DNA from: Chitinophagaceae bacterium
Lineage (GTDB): Bacteria; Bacteroidota; Bacteroidia; Chitinophagales; Chitinophagaceae
Length of the DNA stretch: 64,000 nt
Direction: 5' to 3'
Assembly: GCA_016715365.1 (NCBI GenBank)
Contig: JADKAM010000007.1
Span: forward strand, 165,996 to 229,995
Part shown: positions 9,849 through 19,501 of the stretch, in pieces
Numbering within the stretch: position 1 is the first letter of the stretch
Layout: each line of letters starts with the position of its first letter
The notes under the pieces: generated by a model
Seen by the model: the letters and a program-made list of their open reading frames with translations, nothing else
Told to the model about the DNA's origin: nothing
The model's database searches: none
Translations under genes and position numbers: made by a program

Positions 9849-12500
9849 TTATTTTGTCCGGTACCAAAGTCCTCCAATTGACTGAACGGTAATACTCGAA
9901 GTTGCCGGAATAACGGTTGAGGCAGCCCCTGTAAAACTATCATAACTGGAAATGGTTTTGTTTACCGCCGTTTGGTTTACAATTACATATTCCCTCCTTG
10001 GGCAGGTACTGGCCGTTGGCAACACTATATCACCGGCACCTGCTGCGGTAGTACTTAAAATAACGACCGTGTGATGAAATTCATTCAGGGTAAGATCCGC
10101 TGTGGTTGTAGTTCCGGCCAAGGCACTTGAGCCATTTACATCAAAATAACTGAGTGCAGTCGTGGTTCTTACACCAACAAACCCATTATTCTCAACCGAC
10201 ATTCTTGTTATACCGCCCCCACTTAATAAACCTAATGAACTATCTGCATAAAAAAGCAAACCACCCCTAACCGTAGTTGCGGAGGTACCGGAAATAAGGC
10301 CGGCATCACCGGTAACCGGGTTTAGCAGTTGCAGATAATTGGTGCCGGCATTATTTTCTATTACCGCGGCCGAAAAAGTTTGTATAAGGCCACCACCAAC
10401 CTCGCCATCTTTTACCACATGTAACCTGGCCCTGGGGGTGGTAGTACCAATGCCCACATTCGTACTGGCTGTTGCAGCATTTGCTCCGGCAACACTTCCT
10501 AAAACCAAACTGTTGTTATTTGTAACAAAAGCGTTGGCACCAATAGCAGTGGCATTGGTTAAAGCGCCTGTGCTAACATTGGCATTATAACCAACTGCTG
10601 TATTGTCCGAGCCTGTAGTGTTATTGTCTAAAGCAGTTGCTCCAATACTGGTATTATTACTACCCGTTTCATTATTTAACGAAGCCTGGTAGCCAAAAGC
10701 TGCATTGAAGTCACCGGACAGATTGTCGAACATGGCCTGATAACCCAAGGCAGAATTGTATGAGCCCGCTGTATCATTACGCAAAGCCTGGCTGCCAATA
10801 CCTGTATTTCCAAAATATCGTGTCACCCTCAATGCGTCTCTTCCTACCGCCGTATTCTGTTGTAAATTAGTGCCGGTACCTACAGCTTCAAACATAGCAG
10901 CATTACCAATGGCTGTATTGTTTACGCCTGTTTTCATGGCTGTAAGCGAATAACTTCCCATGGCAGTATTGCCGGTTGCCGTGGTAGCGCTATCCATACT
11001 GGAATAGCCCACAGCCGTGTTGGGGAAAGTTGCTGTTGTATTCATCAATGCCCGGCTGCCAATGGCCACATGCCCATCCATACCAACGTTATTTGTATTT
11101 GACAGCGCCCGGTAACCTATGCCCACATTATCGTTGCCGCGGTTTGCTTTAAGTGCAGAATCGCCAACGGCTACATTTCTGGAGGGTGCGGTACCTGAAA
11201 AAGAAGTATTGGGTTCAAAAATAGACATGGCTTTATAACCAATGATCGTATTCTGGCTACCAAAAGCATTGCCGGTAGCTGCTGCATATCCGATCACGGT
11301 ATTTTCAATACCCTGTGTAATATTTGTAGATGAACGTGAATTTTGGAAACCTGCATAAGCGCCCAGAGCTGTGTTATAGTCTCTCTTGTTGTAGTAAAGT
11401 GCAGCGTAACCCGCTGCCGTTGTAAGATTAGCGGTATCTGCAGTAAATGAGGTATAAGCGCCCAGGCCGGTATTGTAATTACCACTGGTGTCGCCAGCCA
11501 GTGCATAGTAGCCTATACCTGTGTTGCGGTCTCCGGTTTGATGATTGTGCAATGCATAAGTTCCAATCCCTGTATTTTCGGAACCGGTTGAATCGGCATA
11601 GCCGGTTTCAAAACCGAAGTAGCTATTAGAACTACCCGATTTAGATTGGCGGTGGGCGCTTCTGCCAACGGCGGTATTGGCGTTACCGGTTATGTTCTCC
11701 CGCAAAGCACTAACACCAATTGCAGTATTTTGAGAGCCGGTAGTATTATCAAATAAAGCCTCGTTACCAATTGCTGTATTTTTTATACCGTTGCCTGAAG
11801 ATGTGGGCTGGTTAGCAAACATAGCTTTATTGCCTATGGCTGTATTATCACTGAAATAATTTCCTCCGGGATTATACGATTGCGTGTATAATGCAGAATC
11901 GCCCACGGCGGTGTTGCGGCTGCCGCTTGTGTTATTTTGCAAAGCATAGTTTCCTACTGCAACATTGGCAAAGGCCGAAGTATTTGCAAATAAAGTCTTG
12001 GCTCCATACCCCGTATTGCTGATACCGGAGCTTATAAAACTGCCGGAACTGTCGCCAATGAAATAATTATCAGAGATGCTGTTCCACCGGCCCAGCCAGG
12101 TATTGTTTTGGCGGAAGCTTAAGGCCACATTATCCCTGGTGCCAATAAAATTATTGGTGGCAATGGTGCCGGTGTTGCCGCTGGTTTTCCAGGCGATGGT
12201 ATCTACATTATTGCTGCCGGGTAACCATATCCAGGCTGTGCCGTTGTAGTAATGAAAGCCAATACTATCGGGTGCATTTTGAAAAACCAATAAACCCGTT
12301 GCGGGCGCTGCAATGGCATTTTTTTGGGTTTTATTCATGCGTGGAATCAACATTCCCTTGTCGGTACTTTCTACATCCAGTATAGAACTGGCATTGGCGG
12401 GATTGCCGCTGGTGTTGATGCTTAATGATTGAGACCGGGCAGATTGATGTACGGTGAAAGCAACAACAATTGCAAGCACTGAACGCAAAAATTTACTCAT
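9849..12500 (-). CDS. secreted adhesin-like protein with 17-residue head repeats (paralog C)
   Basis: 883 residues. Signal peptide (residues 1-23), the shared N-terminal block, then head repeats to about residue 690. A stalk-like region follows (GIGTTTPRARLHVV, with VIENNAG and FYADSS segments). The C-terminus is different from that of A and B: about 75 residues with DIVLPTAS, YVIVNQTA and WYRTK, a small beta domain also seen at the end of phage-tail-like and adhesin proteins in Bacteroidota. No S74 domain. A decayed copy of this same end domain lies at 12727-12905. The intact reading frame suggests the gene is functional. Confidence 0.8.
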   Translation of the reverse strand: MSKFLRSVLAIVVAFTVHQSARSQSLSINTSGNPANASSILDVESTDKGMLIPRMNKTQKNAIAAPATGLLVFQNAPDSIGFHYYNGTAWIWLPGSNNVDTIAWKTSGNTGTIATNNFIGTRDNVALSFRQNNTWLGRWNSISDNYFIGDSSGSFISSGISNTGYGAKTLFANTSAFANVAVGNYALQNNTSGSRNTAVGDSALYTQSYNPGGNYFSDNTAIGNKAMFANQPTSSGNGIKNTAIGNEALFDNTTGSQNTAIGVSALRENITGNANTAVGRSAHRQSKSGSSNSYFGFETGYADSTGSENTGIGTYALHNHQTGDRNTGIGYYALAGDTSGNYNTGLGAYTSFTADTANLTTAAGYAALYYNKRDYNTALGAYAGFQNSRSSTNITQGIENTVIGYAAATGNAFGSQNTIIGYKAMSIFEPNTSFSGTAPSRNVAVGDSALKANRGNDNVGIGYRALSNTNNVGMDGHVAIGSRALMNTTATFPNTAVGYSSMDSATTATGNTAMGSYSLTAMKTGVNNTAIGNAAMFEAVGTGTNLQQNTAVGRDALRVTRYFGNTGIGSQALRNDTAGSYNSALGYQAMFDNLSGDFNAAFGYQASLNNETGSNNTSIGATALDNNTTGSDNTAVGYNANVSTGALTNATAIGANAFVTNNNSLVLGSVAGANAATASTNVGIGTTTPRARLHVVKDGEVGGGLIQTFSAAVIENNAGTNYLQLLNPVTGDAGLISGTSATTVRGGLLFYADSSLGLLSGGGITRMSVENNGFVGVRTTTALSYFDVNGSSALAGTTTTADLTLNEFHHTVVILSTTAAGAGDIVLPTASTCPRREYVIVNQTAVNKTISSYDSFTGAASTVIPATSSITVQSIGGLWYRTK

Positions 12501-12550
12501 TTAATTTATTTTAAATAAAAAAGTTACGCCCCTTACCGGGGAAATGGGTT

Positions 12551-12570
12551 CTTTTGCTGGAATTGATTTT
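12551..12570 (-). promoter_or_regulatory. upstream block of paralog C, shared with A and B
   Basis: CTTTTGCTGGAATTGATTTT on the plus strand, 51-70 bp upstream of paralog C. It is a more diverged copy of the blocks at 3071 and 9685, and like the block of paralog A it is followed by AAGGGGAAT. Confidence 0.4.
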
Positions 12571-12726
12571 AAGGGGAATTAACAGGAGCCTGTAAAATAA
12601 AAAAAATACTTCAAAAGCTTCATGCTTTTGTAAATATTTTTTTACAGCCTGTTTAATTACCCGGCGTAAAATTAAACTCATAAAGTGGATTAAAAAATAC
12701 CTCAAAGTGGGAGTGGGGCTGAATAA

Positions 12727-12905
12727 TTATCTTATTCTATACCAGTTGGTTCCATTACTCTGAATGGTGATATCCTATTGTCAGTAATGACAGATCCGGT
12801 AAAATCCAGATAGTTTATGCTGAAATTTTTTGCAGCATTATCCTGGTTTATGATTACGTATTATTTTCTTGTACAGGTATTTGCAGCAGCCTGCAGAACT
12901 ACCTG
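12727..12905 (-). pseudogene. decayed C-terminal fragment of a paralog-C-type adhesin
   Basis: On the minus strand this stretch encodes ANTCTRK-stop-YVIINQDNAAKNF, then LDFTGSVITDN and, after a frameshift, ITIQSNGTNWYRIR followed by TAA at 12727-12729. This parallels the end of paralog C (STCPRREYVIVNQTAVNK, SYDSFTGAASTV, ITVQSIGGLWYRTK). An in-frame stop and a frameshift make it non-functional. It has no head repeats attached and lies directly downstream of paralog D, so it is the remnant of a lost paralog or the former end of D. Confidence 0.75.
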
Positions 12906-12954
12906 TTTTTCTATTATTTGATTTTTACTTTTTTAATATGTACAATTTCATAAG

Positions 12955-15900
12955 CTACCTGATTACTGTTATAAAATATGTCTGGCTGGGCTGGTCAAAA
13001 GCGGCACTTCCGGGATTTACAAATTTAACTTCTACATTACCTGCAGATGACACCCTGGCACTACCAATGCTAAGCGGGCCCAGCAATGCATTGGTTGGCG
13101 AAACAAAAACAGTTGATCCTAGGGCTGCATTTGCAACAGCAAAGGTAGTTACAGTAGAAGTTTGTGCAGGAACATTTGGGATATCAAATACCGCACTACT
13201 TTTAATGATCTCGTTCATTATGGATCCATTATTTCCTAATTTAAAATCTGCGTCCACATCCAGCCGGGCAGTGGGGGTGGTGGTACCAATTCCCACACTG
13301 GTATTTGCTGTAGCACCATTAACTCCATTAATACTACCCAACACCAGGCTGTTGCTGGCAGCTACCTGAGCACGGTAACCTATAGCAGTTGCATTGGTTC
13401 TGGAGCCGCTTACATTACTGCTGCTGCCCAATAAAGTACTTTGATCGCCCGAACTTGTTGTTGAAAAGCCAACATGGGTATTATCATTTCCACCGGCAGT
13501 ACTGGTATGGCCCAGCAAAGTATTTTGAAACCCGGTACTTAATGAAGCGCCTCCGCTTAATGCACCCATTGTAGTATTGTAGTAGCCGGTTGTTAGTGCA
13601 TCACCACTCCTGGTACCAACAGCTGTGTTTTGATTACCACTTAATACAACAGCAACCGGGTTAACGTTTTCCAATGCCTGGTAACCGATGGCTACATTAG
13701 CGGTGTTGGTGGATAATCCTGCCAGGTTCATGTTTATCATGGCATCCTGCCCGATGGCAATATTTTGAGAACCAAGTTGATTGCTTGCCAGTGCATTTTT
13801 ACCAATGGCAATGTTTATGTCGCCGGTTGTATTGTTTTTTAAAGAACGGCTGCCGATGGCAATATTTTCGGTACCCAATGTATTGGAGTATAAAGCGCTA
13901 TCACCGATAGCCAGGATATCTGTTCCATTGGTGTTACTACGGGCAGCCATAAAACCTATGGCAGTGTTGGCTGAAGTAGTATTTGAAAATAAAGCTTCAA
14001 TACCGATTGCAGTATTTTTGGTGCCGGTAAAATTATTTCTTAATGCCCTGTAACCCACACCCGTATTAAATGATGTGTCGTTGGAGAACATGGTTTCAAA
14101 ACCAATAGCAGTGTTGTAGTTTCCTTTTTTTAGGCCGATAGATGTACCCATGGCTTTGGTACCGATCACCACGTTGCTATCTCCGTTAATGTGATTTTGC
14201 ATGGCAGATGATCCTATAACGGTGTTGTCGTTACCTGAAGCCATAGTTCTTGCAGTAATAAATCCTGCATAAAAATTATTGGAACCACCGGAGTTATTCA
14301 TGCCTGCCTGAAAACCAATACCTGTATTACCACCAAAACTGGTACTGTCGTTTTGCAAAGCCTGCACACCCACTGCCACATTAAAATGGTTGAAGATTCC
14401 TCTCCCTTTTTCCAATGCATTGGCTCCTATGGCAACATTACTGATACCGTTTGTATTAAGATTTAGCGCCAGGTTTCCAACCGCCGTGTTATTACTTCCA
14501 TTGGTATTGGTTGTAAGCGCCAGGTTTCCAATAGCGGTATTATTGTTGCCGTCATTTGCGCTGGTAGGTTGATTGGCAAATAATGTCTTGTATCCCACAG
14601 CCGTATTACCAGAGCTAAACGATACCCCTCCGTTATTAAAAGATTGTGTAAACAAAGCAGAATCGCCAATGGCCATATTTGCTGAAGACACCGTATTATT
14701 TCTTAATGCACTAAAGCCGATAGCAATATTATTTTGCCCTTTTGTATTTGACACAAGGCTATTGTTGCCTATTGCCGTATTGGGGCCTGCAGAGGTATCA
14801 GCAAACAGTGTAAAAGTTCCTATAGCAAGTTTGGCATTACCCGTACGGTTGTTATTTAAAGCATTGGTTCCAATAGCAATGTTGCCAATTGTATTTCGGG
14901 AATTAAACATTGCCTGGTTACCAATAGCAATGTTACTAACACCAGTAGTATCCAAAAACATGGCATCAGTACCTACTACGGTATTATTATTTCCAGAACG
15001 GTGAGATACCATTGCGCTTGCGCCAATAGCCACGTTTAAGCCTCCCGTTGTATTAGAAAACAGCGCTGCATGGCCTGCGGCGGTATTGGAACCACCCGAT
15101 GTATTTGCAACAAGTGCCTGGCGGCCTATACCCGTATTACCAAAGGCATTTGCTGCATTTTTTAATGCCTCAGAGCCAACTGCCGTGTTGTAAACACCGG
15201 TTCCTATTTTTGATAAGGTAAAGGCACCTACAGCAGTATTCTCGCTACCCGACGTGGCGCCGTTCATACTGCTGTCGCCCACGGCGGTATTATTAGCTGC
15301 AGCGGTAATTAGCCGTAAGGAAGAAGTTCCAACAGCTACATTCCCAACACCAGTTTTTAGACTACTTAAAGCACTGGCTCCAACGGCAACATTATTACTG
15401 CCGGAACTATACACAGCCAGGGCACTGTCGCCAACCGCCACATTCCTGCTGCCTGAAGATCCGGAACCACTGGTGCCAAACATGGCATAATAACCTACTG
15501 AGGTATTTTTGCTGCCCTGTACATTAAATTGTTCAGAAGCAAATCCAATGGCTGTATTTTCTTTTCCTTCATTAAGGTTAACGGTGCTAACTGCATTAAA
15601 AGTTAATGCACCATAGCCAACGGCAGTAATCCTGTCCCGTTTATTGAAACCGCCGGCACTCTCACCAACCAGTACACTAAACCGCATAGAATCTGAACTA
15701 CTGCTGCCGGCACCGGATCCAATGGCCACATTATTTCCTCCTGTTTTAAGATTATACAAAGTTCCATCGCCAACAGCGATATTTCTAAAACCCGTTGTGG
15801 TATTGAACAGTGCTGATTCTCCAACGCCCGTGTTATAAGCACCTGATGTGTTATTGAATAATGCATTACCGCCTATAGCTGTGTTGTAAAACCCATCAAA

Positions 15901-16491
15901 GGCAGATGTAGGTTGATTAGAAAAAAGCGCCTTTGAGCCAAAAGCGGTATTAGAAGTTGAATAAGCTACAGCTCCATTAGAAAAAGACTGTGAGAATAAG
16001 GCCGAATCACCCATTGCTGTATTTCCTTTTCCGCTCGTATTATTTTGTCCGGCCCCGCTGCCAATAAAATAATTAGCCGTGTTTTTATTCAATTGCCCAA
16101 CCCAACCATTGTTTTGTTTAAAACGCAGCGGCATATTATCTGTTGTACCAATAAAATTTATTGCGGTATCCGTTCCAGCATTGCCGGTAGTTAACCAGCC
16201 TGTTGCATTGTTTGCAGTTGCCAGCCAAAGCCATGCTGTACCGTTGTAATAATAAAATCCTACGCTGTCCGGCGCATCCTGAAAAACCAGTAAACCGGTT
16301 GCGGGTGTTACAATGGCATTTTTTTGTGCCTTGCTCATCCTGGGTACCAGAACACCTTTGCCTGTGCTTTTTATATCCAGCAGTGCGCTTGGGGCAGCAG
16401 TACTGCCATCTGTATTTATGGCAAGAGACTGGGCTTTTGTACTATCAGCCGAAAAAAGTAAAACAAGCAGCACAATAAAAAATTGCTTCAT
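12955..16491 (-). CDS. secreted adhesin-like protein with 17-residue head repeats (paralog D)
   Basis: Start chosen at the ATG at 16491 because the signal peptide begins there (MKQFFIVLLVLLF, cleavage near TKAQ); a longer frame to 16578 adds 29 residues unlike a signal sequence. 1178 residues: shared N-terminal block (SLAINTDGS, KGVLVPRMSKAQ), then about 58 head repeats, a short hinge (GIGTTTPTARLDV) and a C-terminal beta domain of about 90 residues (VFVSP, VSSAGNVEVKF, YFITVIR) also found at the end of paralog E. Its promoter region is shared with the divergent sensor kinase and carries the ATCCCC-N6-GGGGAT motif. Confidence 0.8.
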   Translation of the reverse strand: MKQFFIVLLVLLFSADSTKAQSLAINTDGSTAAPSALLDIKSTGKGVLVPRMSKAQKNAIVTPATGLLVFQDAPDSVGFYYYNGTAWLWLATANNATGWLTTGNAGTDTAINFIGTTDNMPLRFKQNNGWVGQLNKNTANYFIGSGAGQNNTSGKGNTAMGDSALFSQSFSNGAVAYSTSNTAFGSKALFSNQPTSAFDGFYNTAIGGNALFNNTSGAYNTGVGESALFNTTTGFRNIAVGDGTLYNLKTGGNNVAIGSGAGSSSSDSMRFSVLVGESAGGFNKRDRITAVGYGALTFNAVSTVNLNEGKENTAIGFASEQFNVQGSKNTSVGYYAMFGTSGSGSSGSRNVAVGDSALAVYSSGSNNVAVGASALSSLKTGVGNVAVGTSSLRLITAAANNTAVGDSSMNGATSGSENTAVGAFTLSKIGTGVYNTAVGSEALKNAANAFGNTGIGRQALVANTSGGSNTAAGHAALFSNTTGGLNVAIGASAMVSHRSGNNNTVVGTDAMFLDTTGVSNIAIGNQAMFNSRNTIGNIAIGTNALNNNRTGNAKLAIGTFTLFADTSAGPNTAIGNNSLVSNTKGQNNIAIGFSALRNNTVSSANMAIGDSALFTQSFNNGGVSFSSGNTAVGYKTLFANQPTSANDGNNNTAIGNLALTTNTNGSNNTAVGNLALNLNTNGISNVAIGANALEKGRGIFNHFNVAVGVQALQNDSTSFGGNTGIGFQAGMNNSGGSNNFYAGFITARTMASGNDNTVIGSSAMQNHINGDSNVVIGTKAMGTSIGLKKGNYNTAIGFETMFSNDTSFNTGVGYRALRNNFTGTKNTAIGIEALFSNTTSANTAIGFMAARSNTNGTDILAIGDSALYSNTLGTENIAIGSRSLKNNTTGDINIAIGKNALASNQLGSQNIAIGQDAMINMNLAGLSTNTANVAIGYQALENVNPVAVVLSGNQNTAVGTRSGDALTTGYYNTTMGALSGGASLSTGFQNTLLGHTSTAGGNDNTHVGFSTTSSGDQSTLLGSSSNVSGSRTNATAIGYRAQVAASNSLVLGSINGVNGATANTSVGIGTTTPTARLDVDADFKLGNNGSIMNEIIKSSAVFDIPNVPAQTSTVTTFAVANAALGSTVFVSPTNALLGPLSIGSARVSSAGNVEVKFVNPGSAAFDQPSQTYFITVIR

Positions 16492-16544
16492 TGTAAATGG
16501 TTTATTTGAAGCGGTGAAAATACTTTGGTAAAAGGACGCAAAAA

Positions 16545-16562
16545 ATCCCCGAAAGTGGGGAT
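16545..16562. promoter_or_regulatory. ATCCCC-N6-GGGGAT inverted-repeat motif, copy 2
   Basis: Perfect inverted repeat with spacer GAAAGT, lying in the divergent region 54 bp upstream of paralog D and 79 bp upstream of the sensor kinase. On the minus strand the spacer reads ACTTTC, matching ACTTTT of copy 3. It may be the response-regulator binding site. Confidence 0.55.
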
Positions 16563-16640
16563 AGGTTTTATTGAACAACAGTGTATAATATAAATATTGA
16601 AAGGCTTATGTTAAATTTGGTAGCAAATCAATAATGATAT

Positions 16641-18752
16641 TTGAAAAAATTATTGCTGATACTTTGTTTTATAATTGGTAATACCTGGCTGGTATTTGCA
16701 CAATACGCTATGCCGGATAATAAAAAAAGAGACAGCCTTTTGGCGATACTGCTAAAAGCAAAACCCGATACCATTAAGGTGAACCAGATTTTTCAACTTT
16801 GTTTAATAGTTAACAGGAGCAATATGCCTGAAGAACTGATTAACTATGCAGCGGAGTCATTGGTTATTTCTCAAAAACAAAATTATACAAGAGGAATAGC
16901 AATTTCGAATTACGTTACTGGATTTTATCAATACACAAAAAGAAATTATGAGCAGTCATTGCAGGCTGCGGAAAAAGCACAGCAATTGTTTGAAGCCTGC
17001 GGAGATAAAGAAAGCGCCGGCAGGTGTTTGTACCGAAAAGCAAATATTTTGTTTGACCTGGGTGATTACGCAGGCTCAATAGAAAATTTCAACAATGCTT
17101 TGCAAACCTGGGAGGCAACTGGGTTTAAACAATTAAAAGGTACCTGCAGTAACAACCTGGCATTAGCACATGCCCGTATGGGCAATTACAGTAAAGGTGT
17201 GGAGTATGCTTACAAGGCTTTTAAGGCTTCTGAAGAAACAGGAGATAAGAAAGAGATGGCACAATCACTTCATTTAATGGGATCGCTTTTTTATGAGTTT
17301 AAAAATTATGAAAATGCGATGAAAAATTTTACGGCGGCTTCGGTCATCTACAAAGAACTTAAAGATGATTTTGGCTTTGCACAAAATAACAATATGATTG
17401 GCGAAGTTTTGCTGGAACAGGGTAAGAGCAATGAAGCATATCAAAATTTTTATGAGTCGTTAAATATTTACAGCAGGCCCGGTGCACCTGCCTGGGGCCT
17501 GCCCTGGGGTTATTCAAATGTAGGAAGCGTTTATGAAGTACAGAGCGATTCATTAAATGCTGCAGGTGACAAAAATGCCAGCTTGAAAAAAAACAAAGCT
17601 GCACTGGAAAACTACCTGCTTTCTTTAAAAAAATTTGAAGCTATTAAAGATCCTGCCGGTGTTGCAGAACAAACAATATACATTGGGAAAATCTATTTTA
17701 AACTGGGGCAACCTGCTGTTGCAAAAAAATATTTGTTACGTGGGTTGGATATGGCTATAAAAGTTGGGGAGAAAAAAAATCTGGCATTGGTTTACCTGTT
17801 TCTTTCAAGAATAGATAGTGCTGAAGGAAATGCAAGCGAAGCTTACCTGCATTATAAATCCTACGTTCATTACAAGGACAGCATCTTCAATATGCAAAGC
17901 TCACAAAATCTTTCGCTGTACAAAACACAACTTGATTTTGAGAAAAAAGACCACGAGATAAACCTGCTGGCTGCAGAAAATAAATTACAAACGGCACTGG
18001 CCGACAAACAATCACAACGCAGAAATTTTGCTTACCTGTTTTCAGCATTGTTGCTGGCAACGGGGGTGTATGTTTTTGTGCGGTATAAAAAGCAAAGCAA
18101 AATAAAAGCTGAAGAGAAAATGCTGAAAGAACGGCTTGCTATCAGCCAGGACCTGCACGACAATATCGGCTCCACGCTCAGCAGCATTGCCGTGTACAGC
18201 GAAGTGGCAAAGATACAGGGAGAAAAAAACGGCCAGCAAAACATGAACGGGCTGCTTGAAAAAATAAGCTGTACATCCAATGAAATGATAGCTGAAATGA
18301 ATGATATTGTTTGGGCAATCAACCCCCGTAACGATAGCATGGAAAAAATTATCCAACGCATGGAGTCATTCGCAAAACCCCTGGCTGCAGCCAGGAATAT
18401 GCATTTTGATCTGCTATATGATGATGCTGTGCTTTTACTGCATTTGCCCATGGATAAAAGAAAGAACTTTTACCTGATATTTAAAGAAGCGGTAAATAAT
18501 GCCATAAAATATTCAGGTGCAAAGCAGATCAATTCAAATATCACTGTACAGGGAAATATCTTGCTGTTAAAGGTTACAGATGATGGAGTTGGTTTTAATC
18601 TTGATGAAGAAATGAATGCAAATAAATCTTCCTTATCGGGGAATGGCTTATACAATATGCAAAAACGGGCGGAGGAACTGCATGGCTTACTTGATATAAG
18701 CAGTAATGTTAACAAAGGAACAAACGTTTCATTGAAATTTTCATTAGCCTGA
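16641..18752 (+). CDS. TPR-containing membrane sensor histidine kinase (HisKA_3 type)
   Basis: 703 residues. Start is TTG at 16641, since an in-frame TGA lies just upstream and a signal peptide (KKLLLILCFIIGNTW) follows at once. Residues about 50-400 form tetratricopeptide repeats in the periplasm, a membrane helix lies near 455-475 (YLFSALLLATGVYVFV), then a coiled linker and the dimerisation domain with phospho-acceptor His506 in DLHDNIGS. The HATPase domain follows with the N-box EAVNNAIKY and G-box DDGVGFN. This is the NarX/DesK-like class paired with LuxR-type regulators. The partner regulator follows 80 bp downstream. The kinase is divergent from adhesin D. The signal sensed is unknown. 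Confidence 0.9.
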   Translation: MKKLLLILCFIIGNTWLVFAQYAMPDNKKRDSLLAILLKAKPDTIKVNQIFQLCLIVNRSNMPEELINYAAESLVISQKQNYTRGIAISNYVTGFYQYTKRNYEQSLQAAEKAQQLFEACGDKESAGRCLYRKANILFDLGDYAGSIENFNNALQTWEATGFKQLKGTCSNNLALAHARMGNYSKGVEYAYKAFKASEETGDKKEMAQSLHLMGSLFYEFKNYENAMKNFTAASVIYKELKDDFGFAQNNNMIGEVLLEQGKSNEAYQNFYESLNIYSRPGAPAWGLPWGYSNVGSVYEVQSDSLNAAGDKNASLKKNKAALENYLLSLKKFEAIKDPAGVAEQTIYIGKIYFKLGQPAVAKKYLLRGLDMAIKVGEKKNLALVYLFLSRIDSAEGNASEAYLHYKSYVHYKDSIFNMQSSQNLSLYKTQLDFEKKDHEINLLAAENKLQTALADKQSQRRNFAYLFSALLLATGVYVFVRYKKQSKIKAEEKMLKERLAISQDLHDNIGSTLSSIAVYSEVAKIQGEKNGQQNMNGLLEKISCTSNEMIAEMNDIVWAINPRNDSMEKIIQRMESFAKPLAAARNMHFDLLYDDAVLLLHLPMDKRKNFYLIFKEAVNNAIKYSGAKQINSNITVQGNILLLKVTDDGVGFNLDEEMNANKSSLSGNGLYNMQKRAEELHGLLDISSNVNKGTNVSLKFSLA

Positions 18753-18768
18753 TTGTGTACATTACAAT

Positions 18769-18786
18769 ATCCCCACTTTTGGTGAT
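18769..18786. promoter_or_regulatory. ATCCCC-N6-GGTGAT inverted-repeat motif, copy 3
   Basis: Spacer ACTTTT; 46 bp upstream of the response-regulator start, between kinase and regulator. It suggests autoregulation of the regulator and its own promoter separate from the kinase. Inferred from motif recurrence only. Confidence 0.5.
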
Positions 18787-18832
18787 ATTTTTATGTTTTA
18801 TTTATCAGAACTTTGAACCAATAAATTAACAA

Positions 18833-19480
18833 ATGCCATTACGCATCGCCATTTTTGATGATAATAAAAACATACGTGAGAGTATTGCCATGCTGCTGCA
18901 AACCGAAAAGGATTTTGAGGTAGTGGGTTCCTTTGCGCATGTGCTGGATTGCCTGGAAGATGTAACCCAATGTTCACCAGATGTGATACTGATGGATATT
19001 GAAATGCCGGGTATGACGGGTATTGAAGCTGTGAAAATTATTAAGCATGAATTGCCCGATGTACTGATTCTCATGCAAACGGTTTTTGAAGATGATGATA
19101 ATGTTTTTGATTCTATCTGTGCAGGTGCCAGTGGTTATATTCTCAAGAATTTTCTAAATACAAAACTCATTGATGCCATCAAGGAACTTGAATTTGGGGG
19201 CTCGCCCATGAGTCCTTCCATTGCACGAAAAGTACTTACCAAAATGCAGCAGATACCGCAGCATGTGAGCAACATGCCTGCACCCGATTATAAACTTACT
19301 GCCCGTGAAAAGGAAGTGCTGGCCTGCGTTGTAAACGGACTCAGTTATAAAATGATTGGCGACCAGTTGTTCATTGGATACGAAACAGTACGCAGCCATA
19401 TCAAGCATATTTACGAAAAGCTGCACGTGGCCTCACTTACGGAAGTGGTACATAAAGCCATGAAAGAAGGGATCGTGTAA
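18833..19480 (+). CDS. LuxR/NarL-family response regulator
   Basis: 215 residues. Receiver domain (residues 1-125) with acidic pair Asp9/Asp10, phospho-acceptor Asp55 in LMDIEMPG and Lys105-type switch region in GYILKNF. A linker follows, then a LuxR-type helix-turn-helix (about 150-215) with LTAREKEVLACVVNGLSYK and the recognition helix around YETVRSHIKHIYEKL. Transcription factor activated by the kinase encoded just upstream. Because it sits among the adhesin genes and a shared motif recurs in their promoters, it probably controls them; this is inference. Confidence 0.92.
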   Translation: MPLRIAIFDDNKNIRESIAMLLQTEKDFEVVGSFAHVLDCLEDVTQCSPDVILMDIEMPGMTGIEAVKIIKHELPDVLILMQTVFEDDDNVFDSICAGASGYILKNFLNTKLIDAIKELEFGGSPMSPSIARKVLTKMQQIPQHVSNMPAPDYKLTAREKEVLACVVNGLSYKMIGDQLFIGYETVRSHIKHIYEKLHVASLTEVVHKAMKEGIV

Positions 19481-19501
19481 ATTCAATTCAAAAACCAGCT
19501 G

